This document shows, piece by piece, positions 1 to 8,020 of a stretch of 64,000 nucleotides of DNA. The stretch comes from Deltaproteobacteria bacterium. GTDB lineage: Bacteria; Desulfobacterota; Desulfobaccia; Desulfobaccales; Desulfobaccaceae. Location: contig JAFDGA010000008.1 in NCBI GenBank assembly GCA_019309545.1, positions 1 through 64,000 of the forward strand, in the 5' to 3' direction. Every line of letters begins with the position of its first letter. Position 1 is the first letter of the stretch. Below the pieces are notes generated by a model that saw only the letters and a list, made by a program, of their open reading frames with translations, did no database searches and was not told the DNA's origin. Position numbers and translations under genes: made by a program.

Positions 1-250
1 GCCTTGAAAGGTGCAGTCAAAGAAGTTATAGGCCCAGAAGAAGCAACCCCTGCAAAAAAACAAACGGAAATAATACAGCCGCAAATGCAAAAAACCTTGA
101 ATGCCTTAGAGAGAGCCAAAACTGCATTAAAAAAAGGCAAGCGCTAACAAAGGCGGCCATCGGGCTAAAGCCATGAAGTTGATTGATCAGGCGATTGACG
201 AAGTTAAGGCTGGGATTAAATATGCGAAAACTAAAAAACAATGTGTATAG
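1..250 (+). pseudogene. C-terminal part of a small KGGHRAKA-type protein, frameshifted
   Basis: The gene enters from before the window. Frame 1 reads lysine- and alanine-rich helical sequence and stops at 145-147. Removing one A from the seven-A run at 129-135 turns the frame into ALKKASANKGGHRAKAM and continues to a TAG at 248-250, ending in KTKKQCV. The motif KGGHRAKA followed by a helix like LIDQAIDEVKAGI recurs in small proteobacterial proteins that I remember but cannot name precisely. The joined product would be a small helical protein, perhaps exported; its N terminus is not visible. The break could be a true one-base insertion, a homopolymer consensus error, or corrected by slippage on the A run. 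No function is assigned. Confidence 0.55.
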
Positions 251-348
251 TCCGTCTCCAGAATTCTCTTTGGTCGGAGTTATACCAAAATCAAGCCAGC
301 TTGCCAGATAATCTGACAAGCTGGCTGAAGAGGGCCAGTTTTCCTTTT

Positions 349-1026
349 TCAGCCCTGATTTTGTTTCAGGATTTGAATTTTTTCCTCAATCAGGGGGGTG
401 AACGCGGCATCAGGATGCTGTCCTAATAACCGGCGATAGCAGGTAAGAGCTCGAGCCCGATCTCCAGCCTCCTCGTAGAGCATTGCCTGGCGTCTTAGCA
501 GTTCCCCCCGATATGGCAGTTTGTGGTCTTTTACCAGCGGTTCGAGAATCTCGGCGGCCCGTTGAAATTGCTTCTGGCCTTCCCAACAATAACTCAGACT
601 TTCGGTCAGCAACACCTCCAAGCCAGGGTCTCCCCCCCGTAAAGATTCATAAATTGCCGCGGCCTCGGCATATTTCTGCTGTTGATAAAGCAGTTGGGCC
701 TTAAACAGCCGAGCCTGAAAGGCGGCCCCGCTGTCCGGATAATCGCTGATGACCTGTTGTAAAGCCGCCAGACTCTTATCCACCTCTCCTGAAGGGGACA
801 ACTCTGGCCGCACCTTTTCCAATGACACCGCCGCGCTTATGGCGCGCTGCTGGTAAATTTTATGGATAACCGCCCACCCGGCCCCGGCCAGAATTACCAA
901 CGTGAAGCCCAGCAGCAGGATTTTAAGATTCTTTTTACAAAACTCAAGGAGACGGCTGGAAAAACTAATAAATTTATCTTCATTTTTAACAAACGGTTTG
1001 CGAGGGGTAAGCATTTTCTTGGCCAT
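349..1026 (-). CDS. TPR-containing inner-membrane-anchored protein (YfgM-like)
   Basis: A 225-residue protein with a basic cytoplasmic N terminus, one transmembrane segment at about residues 34-55, and a helical remainder of TPR-like repeats (for example YPDSGAAFQARLFKAQLL and RARALTCYRRLLGQHP). This is the architecture of the YfgM/TPR_21 group, which sits on the outer face of the inner membrane and in E. coli links to the Sec translocon and periplasmic chaperones. It is the last gene of a minus-strand run with the DHODH-like gene, starting 10 bases after it. The YfgM match rests on architecture, so the exact role is inferred. Confidence 0.75.
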   Translation of the reverse strand: MAKKMLTPRKPFVKNEDKFISFSSRLLEFCKKNLKILLLGFTLVILAGAGWAVIHKIYQQRAISAAVSLEKVRPELSPSGEVDKSLAALQQVISDYPDSGAAFQARLFKAQLLYQQQKYAEAAAIYESLRGGDPGLEVLLTESLSYCWEGQKQFQRAAEILEPLVKDHKLPYRGELLRRQAMLYEEAGDRARALTCYRRLLGQHPDAAFTPLIEEKIQILKQNQG

Positions 1027-1036
1027 TTTTAGGTCC

Positions 1037-2320
1037 TCAACAATCGGGCATCAAGCGACAGCGGCAATAACGGGGGGCCTCGGGCGGCACTGGCTCCAGG
1101 GGTTCGCCGCAGATCGGGCATCTCTCCAAGTCAGGTGGGTATAAAATCTCATTATCGCCCCGCCAATGTTCGGCCTTAAGGGTATTTTCAATCTGGTCCG
1201 GCACCCCGCACTCCCGAAAATCCATGATTTTGGCAGGCGATAAATTTTGGGGCGGCAAAGAGTATTGCGAATGATATCTCAAGGCCAGATAGGGATCCCA
1301 CATGGCACCGGTGCAGGACAGAGCGGCGTCCGCCCCCAGGTCCAAAAAATTTTGGAAATCCTGAGGAGTCAGGATACCCCCGACCGCCAAGATTTTAAAA
1401 TCGTAGTGCTTCTGTTCTCTAAGACTGGCCAGGCGGCGAATAAAATCCCGGGCCAGAGCTTTCAAGGCATAACCGCTGACCCCGCTTGCGGTCCGACCGG
1501 GTCCGGGCAAGGCCTGCCCCCCCTGTTGATCGACCACCGTCAATTTCAAGGAATTGATTGCCACCATCCCATTAACATCATCGCTAACCGCGGCCAGCAG
1601 CTCGGCCAGACGCTGATCCTCAGCCAGGTAACCGACTTTGATGAGCACTGGCAGGTCTTTGACCTGCTGTCGCACCGCCCGGGTGATCTGCCGGGCAAAG
1701 TCCGGGGCTTCATAGATGTGACCCTCGGCGACCGGAGCGTTGGGGCAGGAAAAATTTAGCTCGATGGCCTCAGCCCCGGCCTCAGCAGCCAGAGCCGCAG
1801 CCCGGACAAAGTCCCGGATAAACCTAGCCGGATGATTATCCTCGGCCGTCCCCACCACACTGACGATCAGCATCTGCCCCGGTTGCAAGTAATCTTTACT
1901 TTTAGCAATATCCGGCTGCCAGACTTCCGGGGACTGGGAGGGCATGCCCAGGGAATTGGTCATACTGATCTCGGTAAGCGGCCGATAGCGGTTCGAGACC
2001 TTCACCGAGTCAGGAATCGCCCCGCGCTCCCAAGGGGCGGAAGCCCCGATCAGCAGGCAATTGGGGTAGGTCAGACTGGCCTGGGGCCTAGTGCGAACTG
2101 TCTTGTAAGTTAGGATATCGAAGCCCAGCCGGGCATAGAGCCGAACCCAGCAGGAGTCCAGGAGCAGCCCGGCCGGAATCCCCAACCGGGAATTGAGCTT
2201 TTTTCCGAAAAACTCATGGCGCGGCTGGCCCACTAAAGTAAACGGCAGGGATTCCAACGCCAAATTGGGACCATGAGCCAGATTGGCCTCATAACTCTTG
2301 CGGATATCATAAACTGACAT
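1037..2320 (-). CDS. dihydroorotate dehydrogenase-like flavoprotein with cysteine-rich tail
   Basis: A 427-residue TIM-barrel protein of the DHODH family, which oxidises dihydroorotate to orotate with FMN. Visible signatures are TYKTVRTRP near the N terminus, NFSCPNAP at about residue 190 (the cysteine at this place is the catalytic base in class 1 enzymes), a KVGYL lysine strand, and AVGGI for the FMN phosphate. After the barrel there is an extra tail with CPICGEPLEP and YCRCRLMPDC, giving a probable metal-binding ribbon not found in ordinary PyrD. No pyrimidine genes adjoin it, so it may act on a different substrate. It overlaps the end of tsaE by 14 bases, suggesting translational coupling. 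Confidence 0.75.
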   Translation of the reverse strand: MSVYDIRKSYEANLAHGPNLALESLPFTLVGQPRHEFFGKKLNSRLGIPAGLLLDSCWVRLYARLGFDILTYKTVRTRPQASLTYPNCLLIGASAPWERGAIPDSVKVSNRYRPLTEISMTNSLGMPSQSPEVWQPDIAKSKDYLQPGQMLIVSVVGTAEDNHPARFIRDFVRAAALAAEAGAEAIELNFSCPNAPVAEGHIYEAPDFARQITRAVRQQVKDLPVLIKVGYLAEDQRLAELLAAVSDDVNGMVAINSLKLTVVDQQGGQALPGPGRTASGVSGYALKALARDFIRRLASLREQKHYDFKILAVGGILTPQDFQNFLDLGADAALSCTGAMWDPYLALRYHSQYSLPPQNLSPAKIMDFRECGVPDQIENTLKAEHWRGDNEILYPPDLERCPICGEPLEPVPPEAPRYCRCRLMPDC

Positions 2321-2819
2321 CAGATTCGATTCCGCCTGGCTGATTTACTATGGTTTTATGACCATATTGATTCAATAATTTTTCACCCCGCGGGCCATGA
2401 GCGCGGAAAACCAATTCTCGGCTCTGCTCCCCCGTCCAGATCAAGGTGACTTCCAGATATTCCTCGGGCAAAGCCCCGGCCAGGCGTTCGGCCCATTCGA
2501 TGACGGTGACATAGGGTCCGGACCAATATTCCTCCAGCTCCAGTAAAAAGTCCGGACTAAGCTGCTCCAGCCGGTAAAGATCAACGTGTATCAGGGTGAG
2601 ACGGCCGGCATATTCGTGCACCAAAACAAAAGTGGGGCTGGCGACTAAGCCCGGTGGCACTTCTAAACCCTGGGCCAAACCGTGGACCAATTCGGTTTTC
2701 CCCGCCCCGAGCTCGCCGATCAAGGCAATCACATCGCCCGGCTGCAGGCCGGCCGCCAGCCTGGCGCCGATGGCCTGGGTATCTTCTGGGCAAAGGCTGG
2801 ATATCCGTAGTTGATCCAT
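2307..2819 (-). CDS. tsaE: tRNA threonylcarbamoyladenosine biosynthesis ATPase TsaE
   Basis: A 170-residue P-loop protein. The Walker A motif GELGAGKT lies at residues 36-43, followed by SPTFVLVHEY and HVDLYRLE, both hallmarks of TsaE (YjeE). TsaE works with TsaB and TsaD to make the t6A base at position 37 of ANN-decoding tRNAs in the cytoplasm. Length is typical. It lies in the same strand run as nnr, the usual yjeF-yjeE association, separated by the CBS gene, and its 3' end overlaps the DHODH-like gene. Confidence 0.93.
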   Translation of the reverse strand: MDQLRISSLCPEDTQAIGARLAAGLQPGDVIALIGELGAGKTELVHGLAQGLEVPPGLVASPTFVLVHEYAGRLTLIHVDLYRLEQLSPDFLLELEEYWSGPYVTVIEWAERLAGALPEEYLEVTLIWTGEQSRELVFRAHGPRGEKLLNQYGHKTIVNQPGGIESDVSL

Positions 2820-2941
2820 CCTCTTATTAATATATTACTCGGTTCATAAAATAATTCAATCGGAGCCAGAGAGAAATTGGTCTGGGTAGGGGTACTTTTG
2901 GTCCCCAGGTCCTCCTTAAATTAATTAACCATGTTTGCTTT

Positions 2942-3397
2942 TCAACCCTCCTGCGACAGGGAGCGGACAATGTCTATTTTGCCGATGATGCCGATCAGTT
3001 TGCCGTCCTCGATCACTGGCAAGGTATGCACCTTTTTGTTGGCCATCAGGGTGGCAATTTCGTCCACCGGCATGTTTCCAGTAATGGTAATGGGATCCGC
3101 GGTCATAACGTCGGCCACGGTGCTGCCCAACAGCTTTTCCAGCTTCTTTTTGAATTGCCCCGGGGTTTCCAGAAAGATATGGGCGTCCAGGATGGTGATC
3201 ACATGGGGCAGGTCAAATCTCTTGGCCCGATCGATCAGGTCGCTCTGGGTAGCGACGCCGATCACCCGTCCCTCCGCATCGACTACAGGCACGCCGCTGA
3301 TCCGGCTGTCGGCCAGCAGGCGAGCCAGTTCCAGCACCGAGGCTTGGGGGGCGATAGTAATCACCTGCCGGGTCATGATATCACGCGCTTGTAACAT
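2942..3397 (-). CDS. CBS-domain pair protein
   Basis: A 151-residue protein made only of two CBS domains: MLQARDIMTRQVITI opens the first and VADVMTADPITI the second. CBS pairs bind adenine nucleotides and act as energy or redox sensors. The start is placed at the ATG at 3395-3397 because the purine-rich GAGGAGGAGGG lies directly before it and the sequence upstream is the end of nnr in another frame. The two genes overlap by about 25 bases, so translation is probably coupled. The effector is unknown. Confidence 0.82.
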   Translation of the reverse strand: MLQARDIMTRQVITIAPQASVLELARLLADSRISGVPVVDAEGRVIGVATQSDLIDRAKRFDLPHVITILDAHIFLETPGQFKKKLEKLLGSTVADVMTADPITITGNMPVDEIATLMANKKVHTLPVIEDGKLIGIIGKIDIVRSLSQEG

Positions 3398-4968
3398 CCC
3401 TCCTCCTCGACTTCGGGCAGCTGGCCCAGGGCAAACTCCTTGATAACCTCCGGCAACTCGTCTAGCAATTCCCCGGCCAGAAGGCCGCATTCTCCTTGCA
3501 AATTAGCCCATTGATCAGCCGCCAGCCCATGGAGATAGACCCCCAGCCGGGCGGCGTCGAAAGCCGCCAGCTTCTGAGCCAGAAATCCGCCGATCATGCC
3601 GGTCAGCACATCGCCCGTGCCTCCGGAAGCCAGGGCGGGATTGCCGGTGGGATTGAGGCTTAGCCGCCCGTCGGGGGCCGCCACCACGGTCTGAGCTCCT
3701 TTGAGCACCACTATCACGTTATAGCGGCGGGACAGTTCCTGGGCCTGTTCCAGGCGCTGGCTTTGAATATCCTTAGTAGTTATGCCTACCAGCCGGGACA
3801 TCTCCCCCGGATGCGGCGTGAGGATAATCGGCGCTGAGGCCGCCTCCAGGCAGGTCAGCTCATCAGCTAGGGCATTGAGACCATCGGCGTCGATGACCAT
3901 TGGGACGGGCGAGCGGCGCACCAGGTCCCGCACTAGTTGAGCGGTTTCCGGGTGGGTGCCCAATCCCGGGCCCAAAGCGATCGCGGATTTGCCGGCCCAG
4001 AAGGCTTCTAAGGGAGCCAAGGCGGCTGTTCCCAGCGCCCGTGCCCCGGAAGCCTCGGGCAGGGGCAAGGTCATGGCCTCGGTGAGTTTAACTTCCAATA
4101 TATCATTGAGGCTGGCCGGAACTCCGGCAGTAACCAGACCAGCCCCCACCCGCAAACCAGCCAAGGCGGTCAGGGTGGCAGCACCGGTCTTGCCTTCGGA
4201 CCCGGCTATTACCAATAGATGACCATAAGTGCCCTTGTGACTGGCAAAAGGCCGGGAGGGCATCAGAGAGCGCAGTTCTTCGGCTTCTGCCAATTCGATC
4301 GGCATGGTGGCGGCCAGGGCAGGCGGAATGCTGATATCCACCTGCCACAGGCGACCGACATAATCCCGACCCGGAGGCAGGATCTGTCCCAGTTTGGGCC
4401 AGCCATAGGTCACGGTCACCGCCGCCTCTACCGCCACCCCCAGAGGTTGGCCGCTATCAGCACATAATCCTGAAGGGAAATCCACCGCCAGTACCGGCAC
4501 CGGCAGCTCATTGAGCAATTCAATCACCTGTTGGTACAGGCCTCGTACCTCGGCATTAAGACCGGTACCGAACATGGCATCGACAATCAACTCGGAGTTA
4601 TAAACATCTCTGATTCGTGGAAGCAAGGCCTCTCCGCTGGTCACTTCCTCTACCCTTACCCCGATCTGCTCCAGGATGTCTAAATTAGTAAGAGCATCTC
4701 CACGCACTTGGGCCTTTTCGGCCAGCAGCAGCACTTCCACGGGCAGACCCTCATGAGCCAGATAACGGGCGACGACGAAGCCATCACCGCCATTGTTGCC
4801 CCGCCCAGCGATAACCAATACCGGTCCGCTCAGGTCAGGAAACTCCCGCCGTAGGATCTGGTAGGTGGTCCGCCCGGCGTTTTCCATTAATACTATCGAT
4901 GGGATGCCGATTTCCTCGATGGCCTGTCGATCCAGTTGCCGCATCTGGGCCGCAGTAAGCAGTTTCAT
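3373..4968 (-). CDS. nnr: bifunctional NAD(P)H-hydrate epimerase / ADP-dependent NAD(P)H-hydrate dehydratase
   Basis: A 531-residue fusion of two repair enzymes. The N-terminal YjeF_N half (to about residue 215) has IVLMENAGR and AGRGNNGGDGFVVAR, the epimerase part that interconverts S- and R-NAD(P)HX. The C-terminal carbohydrate-kinase-like half has GSEGKTGAA, LTPHPGEMSRL and NPALASGGTGDVLTG, the ADP-dependent dehydratase that restores NAD(P)H. Length matches the bacterial fusion. It heads a minus-strand run that continues with the CBS gene and tsaE. Confidence 0.95.
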   Translation of the reverse strand: MKLLTAAQMRQLDRQAIEEIGIPSIVLMENAGRTTYQILRREFPDLSGPVLVIAGRGNNGGDGFVVARYLAHEGLPVEVLLLAEKAQVRGDALTNLDILEQIGVRVEEVTSGEALLPRIRDVYNSELIVDAMFGTGLNAEVRGLYQQVIELLNELPVPVLAVDFPSGLCADSGQPLGVAVEAAVTVTYGWPKLGQILPPGRDYVGRLWQVDISIPPALAATMPIELAEAEELRSLMPSRPFASHKGTYGHLLVIAGSEGKTGAATLTALAGLRVGAGLVTAGVPASLNDILEVKLTEAMTLPLPEASGARALGTAALAPLEAFWAGKSAIALGPGLGTHPETAQLVRDLVRRSPVPMVIDADGLNALADELTCLEAASAPIILTPHPGEMSRLVGITTKDIQSQRLEQAQELSRRYNVIVVLKGAQTVVAAPDGRLSLNPTGNPALASGGTGDVLTGMIGGFLAQKLAAFDAARLGVYLHGLAADQWANLQGECGLLAGELLDELPEVIKEFALGQLPEVEEEGCYKRVIS

Positions 4969-5388
4969 GAATACTAACCTCAGACCTCCTTGCTATGCCA
5001 TGAAATCCTGCGGTTTGAATCTGTACTGCCGCCAGCCCGCAGGTTGAGCAGGAAGCACCCTCCGGGGCGGTCTCCTGATCTTTGTTAAAACATAGCATAA
5101 TCAAAACAATAGGCAAGAGATTATACCCTTAAAGGTTTGGGTTTCCGGTATTTATTAAATATTTATATAATTTTAATAGGTTAACATTTTTATGGGTTGG
5201 GTCTAAGGTTAAGACCGGAATCATTAATTTCCATCCATTGGATAACAAGGCTCACCCCTCTTAGCATTTAAAAGCTTGATTTGAGAGCAGGGTCGGGGGA
5301 CCGCCAACCATCTGTTCTGCTTACCTAAGTTCGGTCATCCTCGGGTTGGCCGGTTTCTCTAATCAACTTCTAATTGAGGATAATCTTA
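4969..5388. other. intergenic region between divergent nnr and hisH
   Basis: About 420 bases between divergently transcribed nnr and the hisH promoter. The part near nnr is GC-rich, the rest AT-rich. I see no RNA gene, no convincing ORF with a ribosome site and no repeat. It presumably carries the nnr promoter, but I could not pick one with confidence. Confidence 0.5.
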
Positions 5389-5417
5389 TTGACTCTTGTG
5401 CCTTAGACTGTTAAATT
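5389..5417 (+). promoter_or_regulatory. sigma-70-type promoter for hisH-hisF
   Basis: TTGACT at 5389-5394, a 17-base spacer, and TAAATT at 5412-5417 (four of six to consensus), about 60 bases before the hisH start. The surrounding DNA is AT-rich. Predicted from sequence only. Confidence 0.45.
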
Positions 5418-5475
5418 TTTAAATAGTTGTATATTAGAAAAATTTTGGTGGGCAGGATAACCGGTCCAAAAAGAG

Positions 5476-6108
5476 TTGATTGTCATCATTGATTATGAAG
5501 CGGGCAACTTGGCCAGTGTGAAGCGATCGCTGTCCGCCCTAGGAGCGGAGGCGGTAGTAACCCAGGACCCGCAGGTAGTGACCCAGGCGGAGCGGCTAAT
5601 TTTTCCAGGCGTCGGGGCGGCGGGTCAGGCCATGGACAATCTGAGATGCTGGGGACTAGACCAAGCGCTGCGCCAGGCTTTTAAGACCGGGACCCCCATC
5701 CTGGGCATATGTTTGGGAGCCCAGATAATTTTGGATTTCAGCGAAGAAAATGAAGTCCCATGTCTGGGGTTGCTGCCGGGGCGGGTCCGGGCTCTGGCCC
5801 GACTGTATCCTGGAATTCAAGGCGAATCGCTTAAAATACCCCACATGGGCTGGAACGAAGTAGATTTTCTCCGTCCCCATCCGGTCTTTCAAGGCTTGCC
5901 GAATAAGGTGGAATTTTATTTTGTCCACAGCTTTTATCCAGCCCCGGCCGTGGCCCAGTGTGTTTTGGGGGTCACCACCCATGGAGAGCCCTTCCCCAGC
6001 GCTCTGGGTAGCGGTAATCTGGTTGCCACCCAGTTCCACCCCGAAAAGAGCGGGCGGTTTGGTCTTGCCGTGTTAAAAAACTTCCTGGCTTGGGACGGCA
6101 CATGCTGA
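5476..6108 (+). CDS. hisH: imidazole glycerol phosphate synthase, glutaminase subunit HisH
   Basis: A 210-residue class I glutamine amidotransferase. The nucleophile cysteine is in GICLGAQ, and the histidine-glutamate pair is in QFHPEKSG near the C terminus. HisH releases ammonia from glutamine and channels it into HisF during histidine and AICAR synthesis. The start is TTG at 5476, opening [11 protein letters not shown] as in other HisH; the ribosome site is weak. Its stop overlaps the hisF start by seven bases. Confidence 0.95.
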   Translation: MIVIIDYEAGNLASVKRSLSALGAEAVVTQDPQVVTQAERLIFPGVGAAGQAMDNLRCWGLDQALRQAFKTGTPILGICLGAQIILDFSEENEVPCLGLLPGRVRALARLYPGIQGESLKIPHMGWNEVDFLRPHPVFQGLPNKVEFYFVHSFYPAPAVAQCVLGVTTHGEPFPSALGSGNLVATQFHPEKSGRFGLAVLKNFLAWDGTC

Positions 6109-6881
6109 GTAAACGAATAATTCCTTGTTTAGATGTCCGAAACGGCCGGACCACTAAGGGAATAAGATTTAAAAATAATATCGATATCGGTAATCCGGTG
6201 GAAATGGCTCGGTTTTATTATGAGGCCGGAGCCGATGAGATCGTCTTCTATGATATTACTGCCTCCAGCGACCGCCGGGAGATCATGATCGACGTGGTGC
6301 GACAGGTGGCCCGAGAGATCTTTATTCCCTTTGCCGTCGGGGGCGGCATCCGCTCCCTAGCCGATATGCGGGCGGCACTCCTGGCCGGGGCAGAAAAGGT
6401 TAGCGTCAATTCGGCTGCTGTCCAGGACCCGGAACTGATTCGGGAAGGGGCCCAATCTTTCGGCAGTCAATGCATAGTCCTGGGGATGGATGTTAAACAG
6501 GTAGCCAAGTCGGGGAAGATTCCCTCGGGTTATGAAGTGGTAATTAATGGCGGACGCACCTTTATGGGAATCGATGCCTTGTGGTGGGCCCAAGAAGCAG
6601 TGCGTCTGGGAGCGGGAGAGATCTGCCTCAATTCCATCGATGCCGACGGCACCAAGAAGGGTTATGAGCTTAATCTCACTCGGATGATTTCGACGGCGGT
6701 GTCAGTACCGGTGATTGCCTCGGGCGGAGCTGGGACCCCGGCCCACCTTTACGAGGTCTTGACGGCCGGAGCCGCGGACGCGGCGTTAATCGCGTCCATG
6801 GTGCATTATCACCTTTACACCATTAAAGAATTAAAAGATTACCTTAATCAGCAGGGAGTTAAAGTTCGACTCTACTGGTAG
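6102..6881 (+). CDS. hisF: imidazole glycerol phosphate synthase, cyclase subunit HisF
   Basis: A 259-residue TIM barrel. [12 protein letters not shown] opens the protein with the catalytic Asp of strand 1, DITASS and VGGGIRS follow, and the second catalytic Asp is in [12 protein letters not shown]. The stretch [12 protein letters not shown] and the insert near [14 protein letters not shown] match the HisF form I associate with deltaproteobacteria. The start at 6102 gives the family N terminus [11 protein letters not shown]; an upstream ATG in frame would add four residues. HisH and HisF stand as a pair with no other his genes here. Confidence 0.95.
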   Translation: MLSKRIIPCLDVRNGRTTKGIRFKNNIDIGNPVEMARFYYEAGADEIVFYDITASSDRREIMIDVVRQVAREIFIPFAVGGGIRSLADMRAALLAGAEKVSVNSAAVQDPELIREGAQSFGSQCIVLGMDVKQVAKSGKIPSGYEVVINGGRTFMGIDALWWAQEAVRLGAGEICLNSIDADGTKKGYELNLTRMISTAVSVPVIASGGAGTPAHLYEVLTAGAADAALIASMVHYHLYTIKELKDYLNQQGVKVRLYW

Positions 6882-6915
6882 CAGTCTATCCTCCCGAAGG
6901 AGTTAGAAACCATTT

Positions 6916-7899
6916 ATGGGAACCCAAAAAACCACTTTAGAACCTGAAGAGATTGAAATTTTGGAACCTTTCCCTGGCTCCGAAGCGGAATCGGTGGAAG
7001 GCGAAGTGGAGCCAGAAGTCGAAGGGTCGCTGATCGGACTCGATCCCTTGCAGCGTTATCTGACCGAGATTAATCGTTATCCGCTGCTCCATCCCGAGGA
7101 AGAAAAACAGTTGGCCCAAGATTATGTCGAAACCGGGAATCCCGAGGCAGCTTATCGGTTAATTACTGCCAACCTGCGGCTAGTAGTTAAAATCGCTTTG
7201 GACTTTCAGCGCTATTGGACGAAAAATTTACTGGACCTGATTCAAGAAGGTAATATCGGCCTTATGCAAGCAGTGAAGAAATTCGATCCCTATCGCGGCA
7301 TTAAACTCTCTTACTATGCTTCTTTCTGGATTAAGGCCTATATTCTCAAGTTTATTATGGACAACTGGAAGTTAGTCAAGATCGGCACTACTCAATCGCA
7401 ACGCAAGCTGTTTTATAACCTTCGCAAAGAAAAAGAAAAACTCGAGGCCCAAGGTTTTGACCCGGGACCCAAACTGCTGGCGCACCGCCTCAAAGTAAAA
7501 GAGGAAGAAGTGATCGAGATGGACGAGCGTCTGGGAGGCTGGGAATTATCTCTGGATGCCCCGCTCAAAGAAAACTCCGAGGAACTGCATAAAAACTCCC
7601 TGGCGACTCCCGAGCCTTCAGCCGAAGAACATCTGGCCCGGCAAGAAATGAAGGACATCTTTAAGGATAAACTCAAGCAATTCCGAAGCGGTTTGAAGGA
7701 TAAAGAAAAAGATATCTTAGACTTACGCCTGCTGGCCGAAAAGCCCTTGACGTTGCAAGAGATCGGCACCCGACACCAAATTTCCCGGGAACGGGTGCGC
7801 CAGATTGAAGAGCGTCTGTTAAATAAATTACGTCAGTTTATGCAGGAGGAAATCCCGGATTTTGGGACCTACCAGTCCCTGGTCACTGATCCGGGTTAA
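6916..7899 (+). CDS. rpoH: RNA polymerase heat-shock sigma factor (sigma-32 type)
   Basis: A 327-residue sigma-70 family protein. Region 1.2 is DPLQRYLTEINRYPLL, region 2 contains NLRLVVKIALDFQRYW and DLIQEGNIGLMQAVKKFDP, and region 4 ends with the helix-turn-helix ISRERVRQIEERLLNKLR. The RpoH box, QRKLFYNLRKEK, is plainly present and separates it from other group 3 factors. It has an acidic N-terminal extension of about 40 residues. RpoH directs transcription of chaperone and protease genes. A GAAGGAG ribosome site precedes the ATG. Confidence 0.92.
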   Translation: MGTQKTTLEPEEIEILEPFPGSEAESVEGEVEPEVEGSLIGLDPLQRYLTEINRYPLLHPEEEKQLAQDYVETGNPEAAYRLITANLRLVVKIALDFQRYWTKNLLDLIQEGNIGLMQAVKKFDPYRGIKLSYYASFWIKAYILKFIMDNWKLVKIGTTQSQRKLFYNLRKEKEKLEAQGFDPGPKLLAHRLKVKEEEVIEMDERLGGWELSLDAPLKENSEELHKNSLATPEPSAEEHLARQEMKDIFKDKLKQFRSGLKDKEKDILDLRLLAEKPLTLQEIGTRHQISRERVRQIEERLLNKLRQFMQEEIPDFGTYQSLVTDPG

Positions 7900-8020
7900 T
7901 AGCAGGAAAAGGATTGCTTCCTAACCGTGGTAAACAGGATCCCACAACCCTGATGGGCAGGGTCCAAAGCTGACGCTTCCGGGCCGGATCACAGATGAAT
8001 CAATATGTTGGATTTAAAAG

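Noticed and set aside
26-319. 97-codon hydrophobic ORF on the minus strand
   Set aside because: It is the antisense of the frameshifted KGGHRAKA gene; hydrophobicity comes from reading lysine-rich codons backwards.
1247-1759. 170-codon ORF on the plus strand inside the DHODH-like gene
   Set aside because: It is a shadow of GC-rich codons of a gene with clear family motifs.
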